From a virus, in IMG/VR virus record IMGVR_UViG_3300029448_000039, positions 1 to 58,272 of that record: a DNA stretch of 58,272 nucleotides, one strand, 5' to 3'. The notes under the pieces were generated by a model. That model had not been told where the DNA came from. It saw nothing but the letters and a program-made list of their open reading frames with translations, and did no database searches. Positions 29,096 to 38,272 of the stretch are shown here, piece after piece; the first letter of the stretch is position 1; each line of letters opens with the position of its first letter. Made by a program: the position numbers and the translations under genes.

Positions 29096-31615
29096 ATGGC
29101 TGTCGATAAAGCACTTACAGGTTTAGAAATGTCAGACATGCAACAACGCATGAAGGACAATGAAGAAACAGTAGAAATAAGCATTGAAAATCCAGATTCA
29201 GTTGCTATTGAAACAGAAGATGGTGGATTGTTAATTGATTTTGATCCAGATTCTATGAATGAAGAGTTAGAGTTTGGTTCAAATTTAGCTGATTTTGTAG
29301 ATGAAGATGTTTTATCTGCATTAGGTACTGAGTTAGTTAGTGCATATGAAAGTGATAAATCTTCTCGTAAGGATTGGGAAAAGTCTTACATGAAAGGTTT
29401 AGAGCAACTTGGATTAAAAGCTGAAGATAGAACAACACCATGGCCCGGAGCTTGCGGTGTTCATCATCCTTTACTGTCTGAAGCTGTAGTAAGATTTCAA
29501 TCTCAAGCAATTACAGAAATATTTCCAGCATCAGGACCTGCAAAAACTAAAATTGTAGGCAAAATTACTCCAGAAAAAGAAAAACAATCACATAGAATTC
29601 AAGATTACATGAATTATCTGCTTACTGATCGCATGACAGAGTATAGAAGCGAGATGGAAAGGCTTTTATTTTCTCTTCCTTTAGCTGGTAGTGCATTCAA
29701 AAAGATTTATTATGATCAAGCAATGCAAAGACCTTGTGCAATGTTTATTCCATCAGAAGATATGGTAGTTTTTAATGGTGCATCAGACATAACATCAGTA
29801 ACAAGACTCACTCATGTCATGAGAAAAAGTAAAAATGAGATTAGGAAACTACAAGTCAATGGTTTTTATCGTGATATTGAATTAATTAGTTATGATTTAG
29901 ACTTAGATGATGTAAGAGAAAAGTATGGAGATCTAACTGGAGACAAAATTTCTAAATCTAGCTCAGGTGGGACATATTTATCAGGCGATTCTATACATAC
30001 TTTGTTAGAAATGCATGTAGAACTAGACTTAGATGGCTTTGAAGATGAAAAAGATGGAGAAGTTACAGGTATTGCATTGCCTTATGTGGTTACTGTAGAT
30101 AGAGATACCTCAGCAATCCTTTCTATACGAAGAAATTGGTTTGAAGATGATGAAGAGCATATGAGAAGAGATCATTTTGTTCATTATGAGTATTTACCCG
30201 GTTTAGGATTCTATGGTTTAGGTTTAATACACCTAATTGGTGGCTTAGTTAAGTCTGCAACAAGCTTGCTTAGGCAATTAGTTGATGCAGGTACACTTGC
30301 TAACTTACCCGGTGGTTTAAAAACTAGAGGCATGAGAGTAAAAGGTGATGATACACCTATTATGCCCGGTGAATTTAGAGATGTAGACGTTCCGGGTGGA
30401 ACTATTAGAGAAAATATTTCATTTTTACCACACAAAGAGCCATCGCCTACATTATTTCAGTTATTAGGCAATATAGTTGAAGAAGGTAGAAGGTTTGCTG
30501 CTATTACTGATGTAAAAGCTTCTGATATGAACTCACAAGCACCAGTAGGAACTACTTTGGCTATTTTAGAAAAGAATATGAAGGTTATGTCTGCTATACA
30601 ATCTAGATTGCATGCTTCTATGAAAAAAGAATTAGCTATATTAGTAAATGTAATTAAAGACTTTGGTCCTACATCATATCCATATGAATTAGATGATGAT
30701 GAAAAGAGTAGTTTAGAAAAAGATTTTGATGAAAGAGTAGATGTAATACCAGTTTCTAATCCAAATGCTGCTACTATGGGGCAAAGAATAATGCAATATC
30801 AATCAGCATTACAACTTTCTGCACAAGCACCACAACTATATAATATGCCTACTTTACATAGGCAAATGTTAGAAGTGTTAGGTATAAGTGATGTAGAGCA
30901 AATAGTTCCAATGACTGATGAGATTAAACCTAAAGATCCAGTTCAAGAAAATATGGATATTCTAAATGGTAAACCTGTTAAAGCATTCGAGTATCAAGAT
31001 CATGATGCTCATATCAAAGCACATATGACAATAATGCAAGATCCTGAAATGATACAAATGATGGAAGCTTCACCAATGGCACAATCAATACAAGGAGCGT
31101 TCCAAGCACATATAACAGAACACTTAGCATTTAAGTATCGCAAAGAAATAGAACAAGAGTTAGGAATAGAGTTACCTCCAATAGGTATGGAGCTACCTCC
31201 AGAAATAGAAAATAGATTATCAGCATTGATAGCTGAAGCATCTGAACAATTACTTGGTAAACAACAACAAGAACAACAACAACAAATGAATGAACAAGCT
31301 ATGCAAGATCCTGTAGTTCAAATGCAAAGAGAAGAAATAGAAATAGAGAAACAAAAAGCACAATCTAAAGCACAAACAGATCAAGCTAAATTATTACTCG
31401 ATGCTAGAAAAGAAGAAATGAGAAATGAAATAGAAAAACTTAAAATTGAAACAACTGAAAGAATCGAGGGTGCAAAAATTGGAGCTAAGATTGCTGAAAG
31501 ACAAGCTGACTTAAATGTAAAAGAGCAAAAAATTTCAGCAGATCAAGAAACAAAAGGCGCAGAGATTGGAAGTAGAATTGCAGATCAATTATTAAAAGGT
31601 GATAATAATGGTTGA
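29096..31615 (+). CDS. Portal protein
   Basis: An 839-residue portal, in the size range of P22-type and marine podophage portals. Recognisable segments include PWPGACGVHHPLLSEAVVRF (about 120-139), a central LPGLGFYGLGLIHLIGGLVK region, and MNSQAPVGTTLAILE near residue 480. The last 150 residues are a Gln-rich coiled coil, the barrel seen in P22-like portals. It forms the DNA channel at one capsid vertex. A GTTTAAAC followed by TATAAT lies just upstream. Confidence 0.9.
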   Translation: MAVDKALTGLEMSDMQQRMKDNEETVEISIENPDSVAIETEDGGLLIDFDPDSMNEELEFGSNLADFVDEDVLSALGTELVSAYESDKSSRKDWEKSYMKGLEQLGLKAEDRTTPWPGACGVHHPLLSEAVVRFQSQAITEIFPASGPAKTKIVGKITPEKEKQSHRIQDYMNYLLTDRMTEYRSEMERLLFSLPLAGSAFKKIYYDQAMQRPCAMFIPSEDMVVFNGASDITSVTRLTHVMRKSKNEIRKLQVNGFYRDIELISYDLDLDDVREKYGDLTGDKISKSSSGGTYLSGDSIHTLLEMHVELDLDGFEDEKDGEVTGIALPYVVTVDRDTSAILSIRRNWFEDDEEHMRRDHFVHYEYLPGLGFYGLGLIHLIGGLVKSATSLLRQLVDAGTLANLPGGLKTRGMRVKGDDTPIMPGEFRDVDVPGGTIRENISFLPHKEPSPTLFQLLGNIVEEGRRFAAITDVKASDMNSQAPVGTTLAILEKNMKVMSAIQSRLHASMKKELAILVNVIKDFGPTSYPYELDDDEKSSLEKDFDERVDVIPVSNPNAATMGQRIMQYQSALQLSAQAPQLYNMPTLHRQMLEVLGISDVEQIVPMTDEIKPKDPVQENMDILNGKPVKAFEYQDHDAHIKAHMTIMQDPEMIQMMEASPMAQSIQGAFQAHITEHLAFKYRKEIEQELGIELPPIGMELPPEIENRLSALIAEASEQLLGKQQQEQQQQMNEQAMQDPVVQMQREEIEIEKQKAQSKAQTDQAKLLLDARKEEMRNEIEKLKIETTERIEGAKIGAKIAERQADLNVKEQKISADQETKGAEIGSRIADQLLKGDNNG

Positions 31616-31802
31616 CACAAGATTCGCTGATTTGTTAATCTCACGTTTAAACGAGACAGAAGATTTATTACAAGAAAGTATTTTATCAGGTTCTATAAAA
31701 AACTTTGAAGAATACAACCTTAATAGAGGAAAGCTCGAAGGTATAAAACTAGCAAAACGAGATATTGAAGAAATAATGAATCAAGTTTTGATAGAAGATT
31801 GA
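31608..31802 (+). CDS. Small hypothetical protein after portal
   Basis: A 64-residue acidic helical protein (MVDTRFADLLISRLNETEDL...). The ATG at 31608 has AAAGGTG 6 bases upstream and overlaps the portal stop. Short helical proteins at this position are common in marine podophages. Function unknown. A GTTTAAAC site encodes the SRLNE segment. Confidence 0.65.
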   Translation: MVDTRFADLLISRLNETEDLLQESILSGSIKNFEEYNLNRGKLEGIKLAKRDIEEIMNQVLIED

Positions 31803-31819
31803 TTTCGCCCGAAGGGTGC

Positions 31820-31849
31820 AAGGAGTTCTCCACTTCTCCTTTTAAGTGG
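31820..31849 (+). promoter_or_regulatory. Two mutually exclusive hairpins before the GroES-like gene
   Basis: Stem A pairs AAGGAG (31820-31825) with CTCCTT (31836-31841) and is followed by U residues. Stem B pairs CCACTT (31830-31835) with AAGTGG (31844-31849) and ends five bases before the ATG. The stems share bases and cannot form together, so they could switch between termination and translation control. This is inference from base pairing. Confidence 0.4.
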
Positions 31850-31853
31850 TGCA

Positions 31854-32243
31854 ATGAGGACATCAGAAATGGCATTAGCAGAAGCTACTGATATAAAACA
31901 AAGCAAGAAAGGACTACAGTTACCAGTTCCTACTGGTTACAGAATTTTAATAGGATTACCAGATGTTGAAGAAAAAACAGATGGTGGAATATTAAAAGCA
32001 TCACAAACATTAGAAAATGAACATGTATCTTCTATTGTTGGTTTTGTTCTAGATATGGGTCCTGACTGCTATAAAGATAAACAAAGATTCCCTGATGGTG
32101 CTTGGTGTAAGGAAGGTGATTTTATAATCATGAGAGCTTACAGTGGCACTAGATTTAAAATTCATGGAAAAGAGTTTAGACTTATCAATGACGATACTGT
32201 TGAAGCTGTGGTAGATGATCCGAGAGGAATTACTCGTGGATAA
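31854..32243 (+). CDS. GroES-like co-chaperonin
   Basis: A 129-residue protein with the Cpn10 pattern: GYRILIGLPDVEEKTDGGIL, a mobile-loop region with SSIVGFVLDMGPDCY, CKEGDFIIMRAYSGTRF and the closing strand EFRLINDDTVEAVV. Phage GroES-like proteins replace or modify host GroES for folding of the coat protein. It lies just upstream of the scaffold and coat genes. An ATG at 31869 is an alternative start. Confidence 0.88.
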   Translation: MRTSEMALAEATDIKQSKKGLQLPVPTGYRILIGLPDVEEKTDGGILKASQTLENEHVSSIVGFVLDMGPDCYKDKQRFPDGAWCKEGDFIIMRAYSGTRFKIHGKEFRLINDDTVEAVVDDPRGITRG

Positions 32244-33171
32244 TCAAGAAGCACAAATTCTGCCTGATGAAGCAGATGTAATGAAAGTCGATAGCGATAT
32301 TGATCTAGAAATAGTTGATGATCGACCAGAAGAAGATCAAAGACCTGCTAGACAAGCTACTGATGATGATAATTTTGATATTAATGAAGAAATTGATGGT
32401 GTAGATGATCGTGTTAAAAAACGTATTAATCGTTTGAAATACGAATATCATGAGCAAAGAAGAGCTAAAGAAGAAAACGAAAGAATTCGTGACGAAGCTG
32501 TTCAATATGCCAAAAAGATTCAAGAAGAAAACGCTAAGTTATCAGATATTGTTAATCGCAGTGAAGAAGCTTTAATTAAAAGTGTGTCTACTAAAGCTGA
32601 TGCTGAAATAGAAGCAGCTAAACAAGCTTACAAAAAAGCTTATGATGAAGGCGATTCTGAAGCATTAGTAAAAGCACAAGAGCAATTAACTAGAGCACAG
32701 ACTGACAAAACATATTTAAATAATTATCAACCTCAACCACAAAAAGTTGAGCCAGCTCAGTCTTTTGATCAGCAACCACCTAATGTTGATCAAAAAACTA
32801 AAGATTGGATGGCAAAGAATGTATGGTTTGGTAGTCCCGGTTATGAAAAGATTACTGGATTTACTCTTGGTATTCATGAAGATTTAAAAAATAAAGGCAT
32901 AACTTCAGCAGATAATGTTTATTTTGAAACAATTAACTCTGAGTTAAGTCAAACTTTTCCGCAAGTTTTTAATGCACAAAACATAGAAAACACTGCGCAA
33001 CCACAAAGCAATAAAAAAAGAACTAACACGGTAGTAGCCTCAGCACAAAGAGATGGCAAAAATCCGCGCAAAATACAGCTTACACAGACTCAATTAAAAC
33101 TCGCTAAAAGATTGGGAATTACCCCTTTAGACTATGCCAAACAAATTGCTAAGGAGAAAAGACGTGGCTGA
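32236..33171 (+). CDS. Scaffolding protein
   Basis: A 311-residue acidic, coiled protein. I use the GTG at 32236 (GAGGAA 6-8 bases upstream, overlapping the GroES-like stop); an ATG at 32215 is possible. The N-terminal 60 residues are very acidic, then a long Lys/Glu/Ala coil (about 60-170), a Gln/Pro linker, and a basic C terminus (KRRG), the usual scaffold layout with a basic coat-binding tail. Position between portal and coat supports the call. Confidence 0.75.
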   Translation: MDNQEAQILPDEADVMKVDSDIDLEIVDDRPEEDQRPARQATDDDNFDINEEIDGVDDRVKKRINRLKYEYHEQRRAKEENERIRDEAVQYAKKIQEENAKLSDIVNRSEEALIKSVSTKADAEIEAAKQAYKKAYDEGDSEALVKAQEQLTRAQTDKTYLNNYQPQPQKVEPAQSFDQQPPNVDQKTKDWMAKNVWFGSPGYEKITGFTLGIHEDLKNKGITSADNVYFETINSELSQTFPQVFNAQNIENTAQPQSNKKRTNTVVASAQRDGKNPRKIQLTQTQLKLAKRLGITPLDYAKQIAKEKRRG

Positions 33172-33640
33172 TATTAAACAAAACCAAAAAGACGAGCGCA
33201 ACTCACGCGACTTGGAAACAAGAAGCGAAACAACAAGACCTGAAACTTGGACACCTCCTCCATTGTTACCAGATCCAACACCACAAAAAGGTTGGGCATT
33301 TAGATGGATTAGAACAAGTATGGTTGGCAAAGCTGACAATACTAATGTTTCTATGAGATTTAGAGAAGGCTGGGAAGCAGTGAAAGCTGAGGATCATCCT
33401 GAACTTTCTGTGATTTCTGATCACGAATCTAAGTTCCCCGGATGTGTCGAAGTAGGTGGATTGTTATTATGTAAAGCTCCAGAAGAAATGGCTGTGCAAA
33501 GACAAGCTCATTATGAGAATAAAGCACAGCAACAGATGGAGAGTGTTGATCATCAGTATATGAGAGAAAATGATCCACGGATGCCTGTATTGCGCCCTGA
33601 TCGTAAATCTCGGACTACTTTTGGTCGTGGCGGTTCGTAA
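33164..33640 (+). CDS. Virion-associated protein of unknown role
   Basis: A 158-residue protein from the GTG at 33164 (AAGGAG 7 bases upstream, overlapping the scaffold stop). A charged N terminus and Pro-rich stretch (TWTPPPLLPDPTP) precede a compact region with WAFRWIRTSMVGKADNTNVS and FPGCVEVGGLLLCKAP. Similar proteins lie between scaffold and coat genes in marine podophages. Function not known. Confidence 0.65.
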   Translation: MADIKQNQKDERNSRDLETRSETTRPETWTPPPLLPDPTPQKGWAFRWIRTSMVGKADNTNVSMRFREGWEAVKAEDHPELSVISDHESKFPGCVEVGGLLLCKAPEEMAVQRQAHYENKAQQQMESVDHQYMRENDPRMPVLRPDRKSRTTFGRGGS

Positions 33641-33670
33641 GAACTTAAACTATTATTAGAGGAAGATAAC

Positions 33671-34249
33671 ATGGCTACAACAGCAGCTCCTTATGGTGCT
33701 AGACCAGTTGGTACTCTTTCTGCTAGTGGTTCTTTTACTGGAAAAACAACGCAGATTAAAGTTGCATCAGGCTATGCTACATCTATTTTTCATGGTGATT
33801 TTGTGAAAATGGTGTCAGCAGGTACAGTCGAAAAAGATGCAGGTACTACCGCTCTAACATGCATAGGTATATTTTTAGGATGCAAGTACACTGATCCTAA
33901 TACAAATCAAATGACATTCAATCAATACTGGCCCGCTAGTACAGTGGCTTCAGATGCGGTTGCTTATGTCTTAACCGATCCAAATGCAACATTTATGATG
34001 CAAGGTGATGCTACAATCGCACAGACAGCACTTGGTGCTAACTTTGCAGTTGTGCAAACTGCTGGATCTACTTCAATCGGCAAAAGTAAAAATGCTTGTG
34101 ATGCTTCAACAGTCGCAACCACTAATACTTTGCCACTTAGAATTGTCGATTTCGTTGACGGACCGACTTCATCTATAGGTGATGCTTTTACAGACGCTAT
34201 ATATAAAGTCAATGTTGGTCATCAACTCGTCAATACCACTGGCGTATAG
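33671..34249 (+). CDS. Capsid decoration protein candidate
   Basis: A 192-residue Ala/Thr/Gly-rich beta protein (MATTAAPYGARPVGTLSASG...; IVDFVDGPTSSIGDAF). Proteins of this composition and place, just before the coat gene, act as cement or minor capsid proteins in related phages. AGAGGAAG lies 7 bases before the ATG. The role is inferred from position. Confidence 0.7.
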   Translation: MATTAAPYGARPVGTLSASGSFTGKTTQIKVASGYATSIFHGDFVKMVSAGTVEKDAGTTALTCIGIFLGCKYTDPNTNQMTFNQYWPASTVASDAVAYVLTDPNATFMMQGDATIAQTALGANFAVVQTAGSTSIGKSKNACDASTVATTNTLPLRIVDFVDGPTSSIGDAFTDAIYKVNVGHQLVNTTGV

Positions 34250-34262
34250 GAGGATTTAAACT

Positions 34263-35201
34263 ATGGCTATTTCAAGAGCGCAAATGCTTAAAGAACTCCT
34301 ACCGGGGCTTAATGCCTTGTTTGGTTTGGAGTATGAAAAATACGAAGATGAGCACACAGCCATCTATGAAACTGAAGCTTCTGATCGTTCATTCGAGGAA
34401 GAAGTAAAGCTCAGTGGATTTGCTGCAGCTCCTGTTAAAGATGAAGGCAATGCAATCAGTTATGATTCAGCGCAAGAAGCTTTTACAGCAAGATACAACC
34501 ACGAAACTATTGCAATGGGATTCGCAATTACAGAAGAGGCTATGGAAGATAATCTATATGACTCTTTGTCAGCGCGATATACTAAAGCTCTAGCTCGTGC
34601 AATGGCTTATACTAAACAGGTTAAAGCCGCTAACCCACTTAACAATGGATTTTCTAACAGTTTCCAAACTGGTGATGGTGTAAACTTGTTTACAACTTCT
34701 GGTGATGGAGTAACTGGTGGTGATGGACACCCATTAGTAAGTGGTGGAAAAAATGGTAATAGACCTGCAACTGGTGCTGATCTTAATGAGACTTCACTAG
34801 AAGCAGCTGTTATTCAAATAGCAGGATGGACTGATGAGAGAGGACTACTAATTGCAGCTAGACCTCGTAGACTTATTGTTCCACCTAATCTAATGTTTGT
34901 TGCAACTCGTGTCCTAGAGACAGAAGGTCGTACAGCAACTGCTGACAACGATCTTAATGCGATTCGCGCAAATGGTACTATTCCTGAAGGATATTCAGTA
35001 AACCACTACTTAACAGATACTAATGCGTGGTTCCTTACTACTGACATTCCTAATGGTCTAAAGCACTTTGAGCGTACACCATTAGATACAAGTATGGATG
35101 GAGACTTTGATACAGGTAATGTTCGCTATAAAGCTAGAGAGCGTTACTCATTCGGAGTATCAGATCCACTAGGTTTATTCGGTTCCCCCGGATCGTCATA
35201 A
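34263..35201 (+). CDS. Major capsid protein (HK97-fold)
   Basis: A 312-residue coat protein. The N-terminal region (AQMLKELLPGLNALFGLEYE; YDSAQEAFTARYNHETIAMG), the long spine helix, the P-domain (PRRLIVPPNLMFVATRVL) and the C-terminal RERYSFGVSDP strand match the Mu gpT/HK97-like coat of marine podophages. A strong terminator follows, as is common for highly expressed coat genes. The start has TAGGAGG upstream. Confidence 0.9.
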   Translation: MAISRAQMLKELLPGLNALFGLEYEKYEDEHTAIYETEASDRSFEEEVKLSGFAAAPVKDEGNAISYDSAQEAFTARYNHETIAMGFAITEEAMEDNLYDSLSARYTKALARAMAYTKQVKAANPLNNGFSNSFQTGDGVNLFTTSGDGVTGGDGHPLVSGGKNGNRPATGADLNETSLEAAVIQIAGWTDERGLLIAARPRRLIVPPNLMFVATRVLETEGRTATADNDLNAIRANGTIPEGYSVNHYLTDTNAWFLTTDIPNGLKHFERTPLDTSMDGDFDTGNVRYKARERYSFGVSDPLGLFGSPGSS

Positions 35202-35214
35202 GCTGACTCATGAG

Positions 35215-35238
35215 GGGGGAAGTAATTCCCCCTTTTTT
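35215..35238 (+). terminator. Rho-independent terminator after coat gene
   Basis: A GGGGGAA/TTCCCCC stem with a GTAA tetraloop (35215-35232) followed by six T (35233-35238). It is the cleanest terminator in the window and would set coat-gene output apart from the downstream tail genes. Confidence 0.92.
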
Positions 35239-35293
35239 ATTAATCCTGACTACTATATGATGTAGTAGACAATTGCCAAGACAGGAGAATTAA

Positions 35294-35842
35294 ATGGCTA
35301 ACACAACTTTTAACGGACCAGTTCGGTCAAAAAATGGCTTCAAAGTCATTTCAGAAAATTCCAGTACAGGAGCTATAACTGATGTAGTAGATATTGCTTC
35401 AACTGGTATTGTTACAAATAAATATGTAAAACACGTTGGTTTTGCAACAGGTGTAACAGTAAATACTACAGCAGGAGATAGTCCAGCTATAGGTGAATTC
35501 ACACAACCAGCTAATACAATTATTACAGATATTAAAATATTCTGTGATACTGCTCCAGTAATAGGAACAGGAGATATTGGTTACGAAGTGGGAACAAGTA
35601 GTTCTGGTGCACAAATAGTAGCAGCTCAGACTGATGAAATACTTGATGGTGGTACAACTGTTGTCGAGCATAATGTAACTGTGACCAGTTTAGTTCTACA
35701 AACTCAAGATGGAACAACAGCTCCAGCTTCAGTACAGTATACTTCTGCTGCAAGAACTATTTACTGCAACATTACTAATACAGTAGATGCTACAACTGCT
35801 GGTTCATTTACATTTATAATAGAATACGTTCAAATAGCGTAA
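35294..35842 (+). CDS. Virion structural protein, beta-rich
   Basis: A 182-residue Thr/Ala/Gly-rich protein (MANTTFNGPVRSKNGFKVIS...). The N-terminal FNGPVRSKNGF block is shared by phage head-fibre and decoration proteins. ACAGGAG lies 7 bases before the ATG. Likely an external head or tail component; exact place unknown. Confidence 0.65.
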   Translation: MANTTFNGPVRSKNGFKVISENSSTGAITDVVDIASTGIVTNKYVKHVGFATGVTVNTTAGDSPAIGEFTQPANTIITDIKIFCDTAPVIGTGDIGYEVGTSSSGAQIVAAQTDEILDGGTTVVEHNVTVTSLVLQTQDGTTAPASVQYTSAARTIYCNITNTVDATTAGSFTFIIEYVQIA

Positions 35843-35854
35843 TAGGAGTAAATT

Positions 35855-36472
35855 ATGGGAACTAGCTCAGATATAAAAGCTACAACCATTACAGCAGACA
35901 CTGTAGCTCTAGATGCTGATGGTATAAGCACAGCTGCCTCAGTTGGAAATAACGCAGCACTTACTATAGGTGGTGCATTAGCTGATAGCGGTTCTGTTAC
36001 TCTTAGTCATGGTAGAATTGTAACTATTCTATCTGCTGGTGACGATTCTGGTATTTCTTTTACAGTAGTTGGAACTGATGTAAATGGAGATGCTCAAACA
36101 GAAACAATCACTGGTGCTAATGCTGGCACAGCAACTGGAAGTAAATATTTTCTAACAATAACAAGCATTACAGCAGTAGGTAATCCAGCAGGTAATGTAT
36201 CTGCTGGCATAAATGCCTCTGCTTCAGATGTTATTTTTGCAGGAAGATCTAGACTTAGAGGTGCTTATTACACGAGTACAGCGACAGCAGGGACAGTAGA
36301 TTTACTTAATACATCCCCTACTGGCTCAAGTATTATGAAGATAAGCTCAGTTGCTTCAGCTACAGCTACTAGAAACATTACAGTGCCTTCTGATGGTGTA
36401 TTATTCGATAGTGGTATATATATTCAATATACTGTTTCTACATTTTTAACTCTTACAATATTTCATGCTTAG
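35855..36472 (+). CDS. Virion structural protein, beta-rich
   Basis: A 205-residue Thr/Ser/Ala/Gly-rich protein (MGTSSDIKATTITADTVALD...; GSVTLSHGRIVTILSAGDDS). Composition and repeats resemble the previous product and other surface proteins of marine phages. AGGAG lies 9 bases upstream. Function inferred only as structural. Confidence 0.6.
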   Translation: MGTSSDIKATTITADTVALDADGISTAASVGNNAALTIGGALADSGSVTLSHGRIVTILSAGDDSGISFTVVGTDVNGDAQTETITGANAGTATGSKYFLTITSITAVGNPAGNVSAGINASASDVIFAGRSRLRGAYYTSTATAGTVDLLNTSPTGSSIMKISSVASATATRNITVPSDGVLFDSGIYIQYTVSTFLTLTIFHA

Positions 36473-36773
36473 TATGAATGCTGATTCAAAAGAGTTAATA
36501 AGAAGAATAGAAACTAAAATAGTAGGTTGTTTATTTTTACTAACTGATCCAATAAAGGGTTCTCCAATTTCTTTATCTTATGATGAAAAAGATAAAAATA
36601 TTATATTTGAAGTTATTGGAGAATCTATATCTATTTCAAACAAAATAAGCGTTGATGTGTTTATGAATTTAAAACCAAAAGATATAACTGAATTAGGTAA
36701 CTCTATGAGTTCTGAATTTGTAAAAGATCAAGAAAAACAAAATAAACCAATATTAAAATTAGTAGGAGGCTAA
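36465..36773 (+). CDS. Hypothetical protein
   Basis: A 102-residue protein with alternating strands and helices, Lys/Glu-rich. Two starts are possible (36465, or 36474 with less overlap); neither has a clear ribosome site. No family recognised. Confidence 0.5.
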   Translation: MLSMNADSKELIRRIETKIVGCLFLLTDPIKGSPISLSYDEKDKNIIFEVIGESISISNKISVDVFMNLKPKDITELGNSMSSEFVKDQEKQNKPILKLVGG

Positions 36774-36774
36774 A

Positions 36775-37026
36775 ATGCCAAATTTAATGGGAAAAGAATT
36801 TTCATACGATAAAAAAGGTATGAGTGAGTTTCAAAAAGCAAAGAAGAAAATGGACATGATGGGTAAGAAGAATGGCGGTCTTATGAAATATAGAGATGGT
36901 GGTGTCATCGAATATAAAGGTGGCGGTGCTATTCCTGAGCAAGATAGAGTTATGAAAAAATTTGCTATGGGTGGTATGCTCGATAAAGATAAGATGGACA
37001 TGCAAAAAATGGCTAAAATAAAATAA
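36775..37026 (+). CDS. Small Met/Lys/Gly-rich phage protein
   Basis: An 83-residue protein of unusual composition: a Lys/Met-rich helix (KGMSEFQKAKKKMDMMGKKN), then Gly-rich MKYRDGGVIEYKGGG and FAMGGM. Similar KGGG/RDGG-type proteins are frequent in marine podophage structural regions. AGGAGG precedes the ATG. Function unknown. Confidence 0.6.
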   Translation: MPNLMGKEFSYDKKGMSEFQKAKKKMDMMGKKNGGLMKYRDGGVIEYKGGGAIPEQDRVMKKFAMGGMLDKDKMDMQKMAKIK

Positions 37027-37037
37027 CTGGAGCAACT

Positions 37038-37235
37038 ATGGCTAATAAATATAAAGTTATAGAAAATGGAGTTAGTTTACTTACAGGCAATACGATATAT
37101 CAGATCGCAAATGCAGATGATGAAGTTGTAGATGTAGGACCTTACAACAAAAAAGAAGCAGAATCTGCTTTAAAAGTATTGCAACCAAAAAAAGTAGCTA
37201 AAAAAGTTTCTAAGAAAAAAGCTACTAAGAAGTAA
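37038..37235 (+). CDS. Small protein with Lys-rich tail
   Basis: A 65-residue protein: compact beta region (KYKVIENGVSLLTGNTIYQI) followed by a helix and a Lys-rich tail (KKVAKKVSKKKATKK). CTGGAG is 6 bases upstream. Possibly a minor virion or DNA-associated protein. No family recognised. Confidence 0.55.
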   Translation: MANKYKVIENGVSLLTGNTIYQIANADDEVVDVGPYNKKEAESALKVLQPKKVAKKVSKKKATKK

Positions 37236-37238
37236 ATA

Positions 37239-37928
37239 ATGGCTACAAGTGGAACATATAACTTCAACTTAGACTTGAGTGACATTGTTGAAGAAGCATT
37301 TGAACGAGCAGGTTTAGAGGCTAGGTCAGGTTATGACTATAGAACAGCAAGAAGAAGTTTAGACTTGATGTTTTTAGAGTGGCAAAATCGTGGTCTTAAT
37401 CTTTGGACAATACAAGAAGGTACTCAAGCACTTACATCTGGCACTTCAAGATATACTTTATCTGGAGATGAGCTAGATATTATTGAAGCATTTGTAAGAG
37501 TTGATGCAGGCAATACTTCAAAACAAACAGATCAAATGTTGACTAGAATATCTATTAGTCAGTTTTCTCATTTAAGTAATAAGTTAGAATCTAGTAAACC
37601 TTTACAATATTGGGTAGAAAGAGATCCTAGTGCAATATCTATAAATTTATGGCCCGTTCCTGATGATGCTCAGACATATACATTGGTTTACTATTATATG
37701 CAAAGAATAGAAGATACAGGCTCAGTAGGCTCAAATAATACTGATGTACCTGTAAGGTTTTTGCCATGTTTGACTGCTGGGTTAGCTTACTATATTAGTC
37801 TAAAAAAACCTGAAGCAACTGAAAGAGCACCTTTGTTGAAGCAAATATATGAAGAGCAATGGAGTTTAGCTTCAGATTCAGATAGAGAAAAAGCATCATT
37901 ATATATGATTCCCGGAGGATATTCTTAA
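37239..37928 (+). CDS. Head-tail adaptor, P22 gp4-like
   Basis: A 229-residue helical protein. DIVEEAFERAGLEARSGYDY, the ARRSLDLMFLEWQNRGLNLW helix and INLWPVPDDAQTYTLVYYY are typical of the P22 gp4-like tail accessory family, which binds under the portal and seals the filled capsid. It shares a one-base overlap with the next gene. Confidence 0.82.
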   Translation: MATSGTYNFNLDLSDIVEEAFERAGLEARSGYDYRTARRSLDLMFLEWQNRGLNLWTIQEGTQALTSGTSRYTLSGDELDIIEAFVRVDAGNTSKQTDQMLTRISISQFSHLSNKLESSKPLQYWVERDPSAISINLWPVPDDAQTYTLVYYYMQRIEDTGSVGSNNTDVPVRFLPCLTAGLAYYISLKKPEATERAPLLKQIYEEQWSLASDSDREKASLYMIPGGYS

Positions 37929-38272
37929 TGGCTAGTTATGCTAAGGGTAAGTTTGCTTTTGGTTTTTGCGATAGAACTGGATTTAGATATCCATTAAAAG
38001 ATTTAGTAAATCAAATAGAAAATAATAGACCTACAGGAAAAATGATTGGCAGAGATATGATTGATGAAGATCAACCACAATTACAATTAGGTAGAATTAG
38101 AACTTTAGATCCTCAAGCTTTAAGAAATGCAAGACCAGATACAGCACAAGGTGAAAGCAGAAAGTTTTTTGCTTTTGATCCTGTAGGAGGAGGTAATAGT
38201 GCTTTAGGTAGTAAAACTGTAGGTCTTGATATAAAAGGCAAAATTGGTAATGTAAAAGTGAGTACAAGCTAA
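37928..38272 (+). CDS. Conserved virion-region protein
   Basis: A 114-residue protein with FGFCDRTGFRYPLKDLVNQI near the N terminus, then a polar middle. I associate this CDRTGFRYPL pattern with neck regions of marine podophages, always of unknown function. It overlaps both neighbours by one base. Confidence 0.6.
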   Translation: MASYAKGKFAFGFCDRTGFRYPLKDLVNQIENNRPTGKMIGRDMIDEDQPQLQLGRIRTLDPQALRNARPDTAQGESRKFFAFDPVGGGNSALGSKTVGLDIKGKIGNVKVSTS

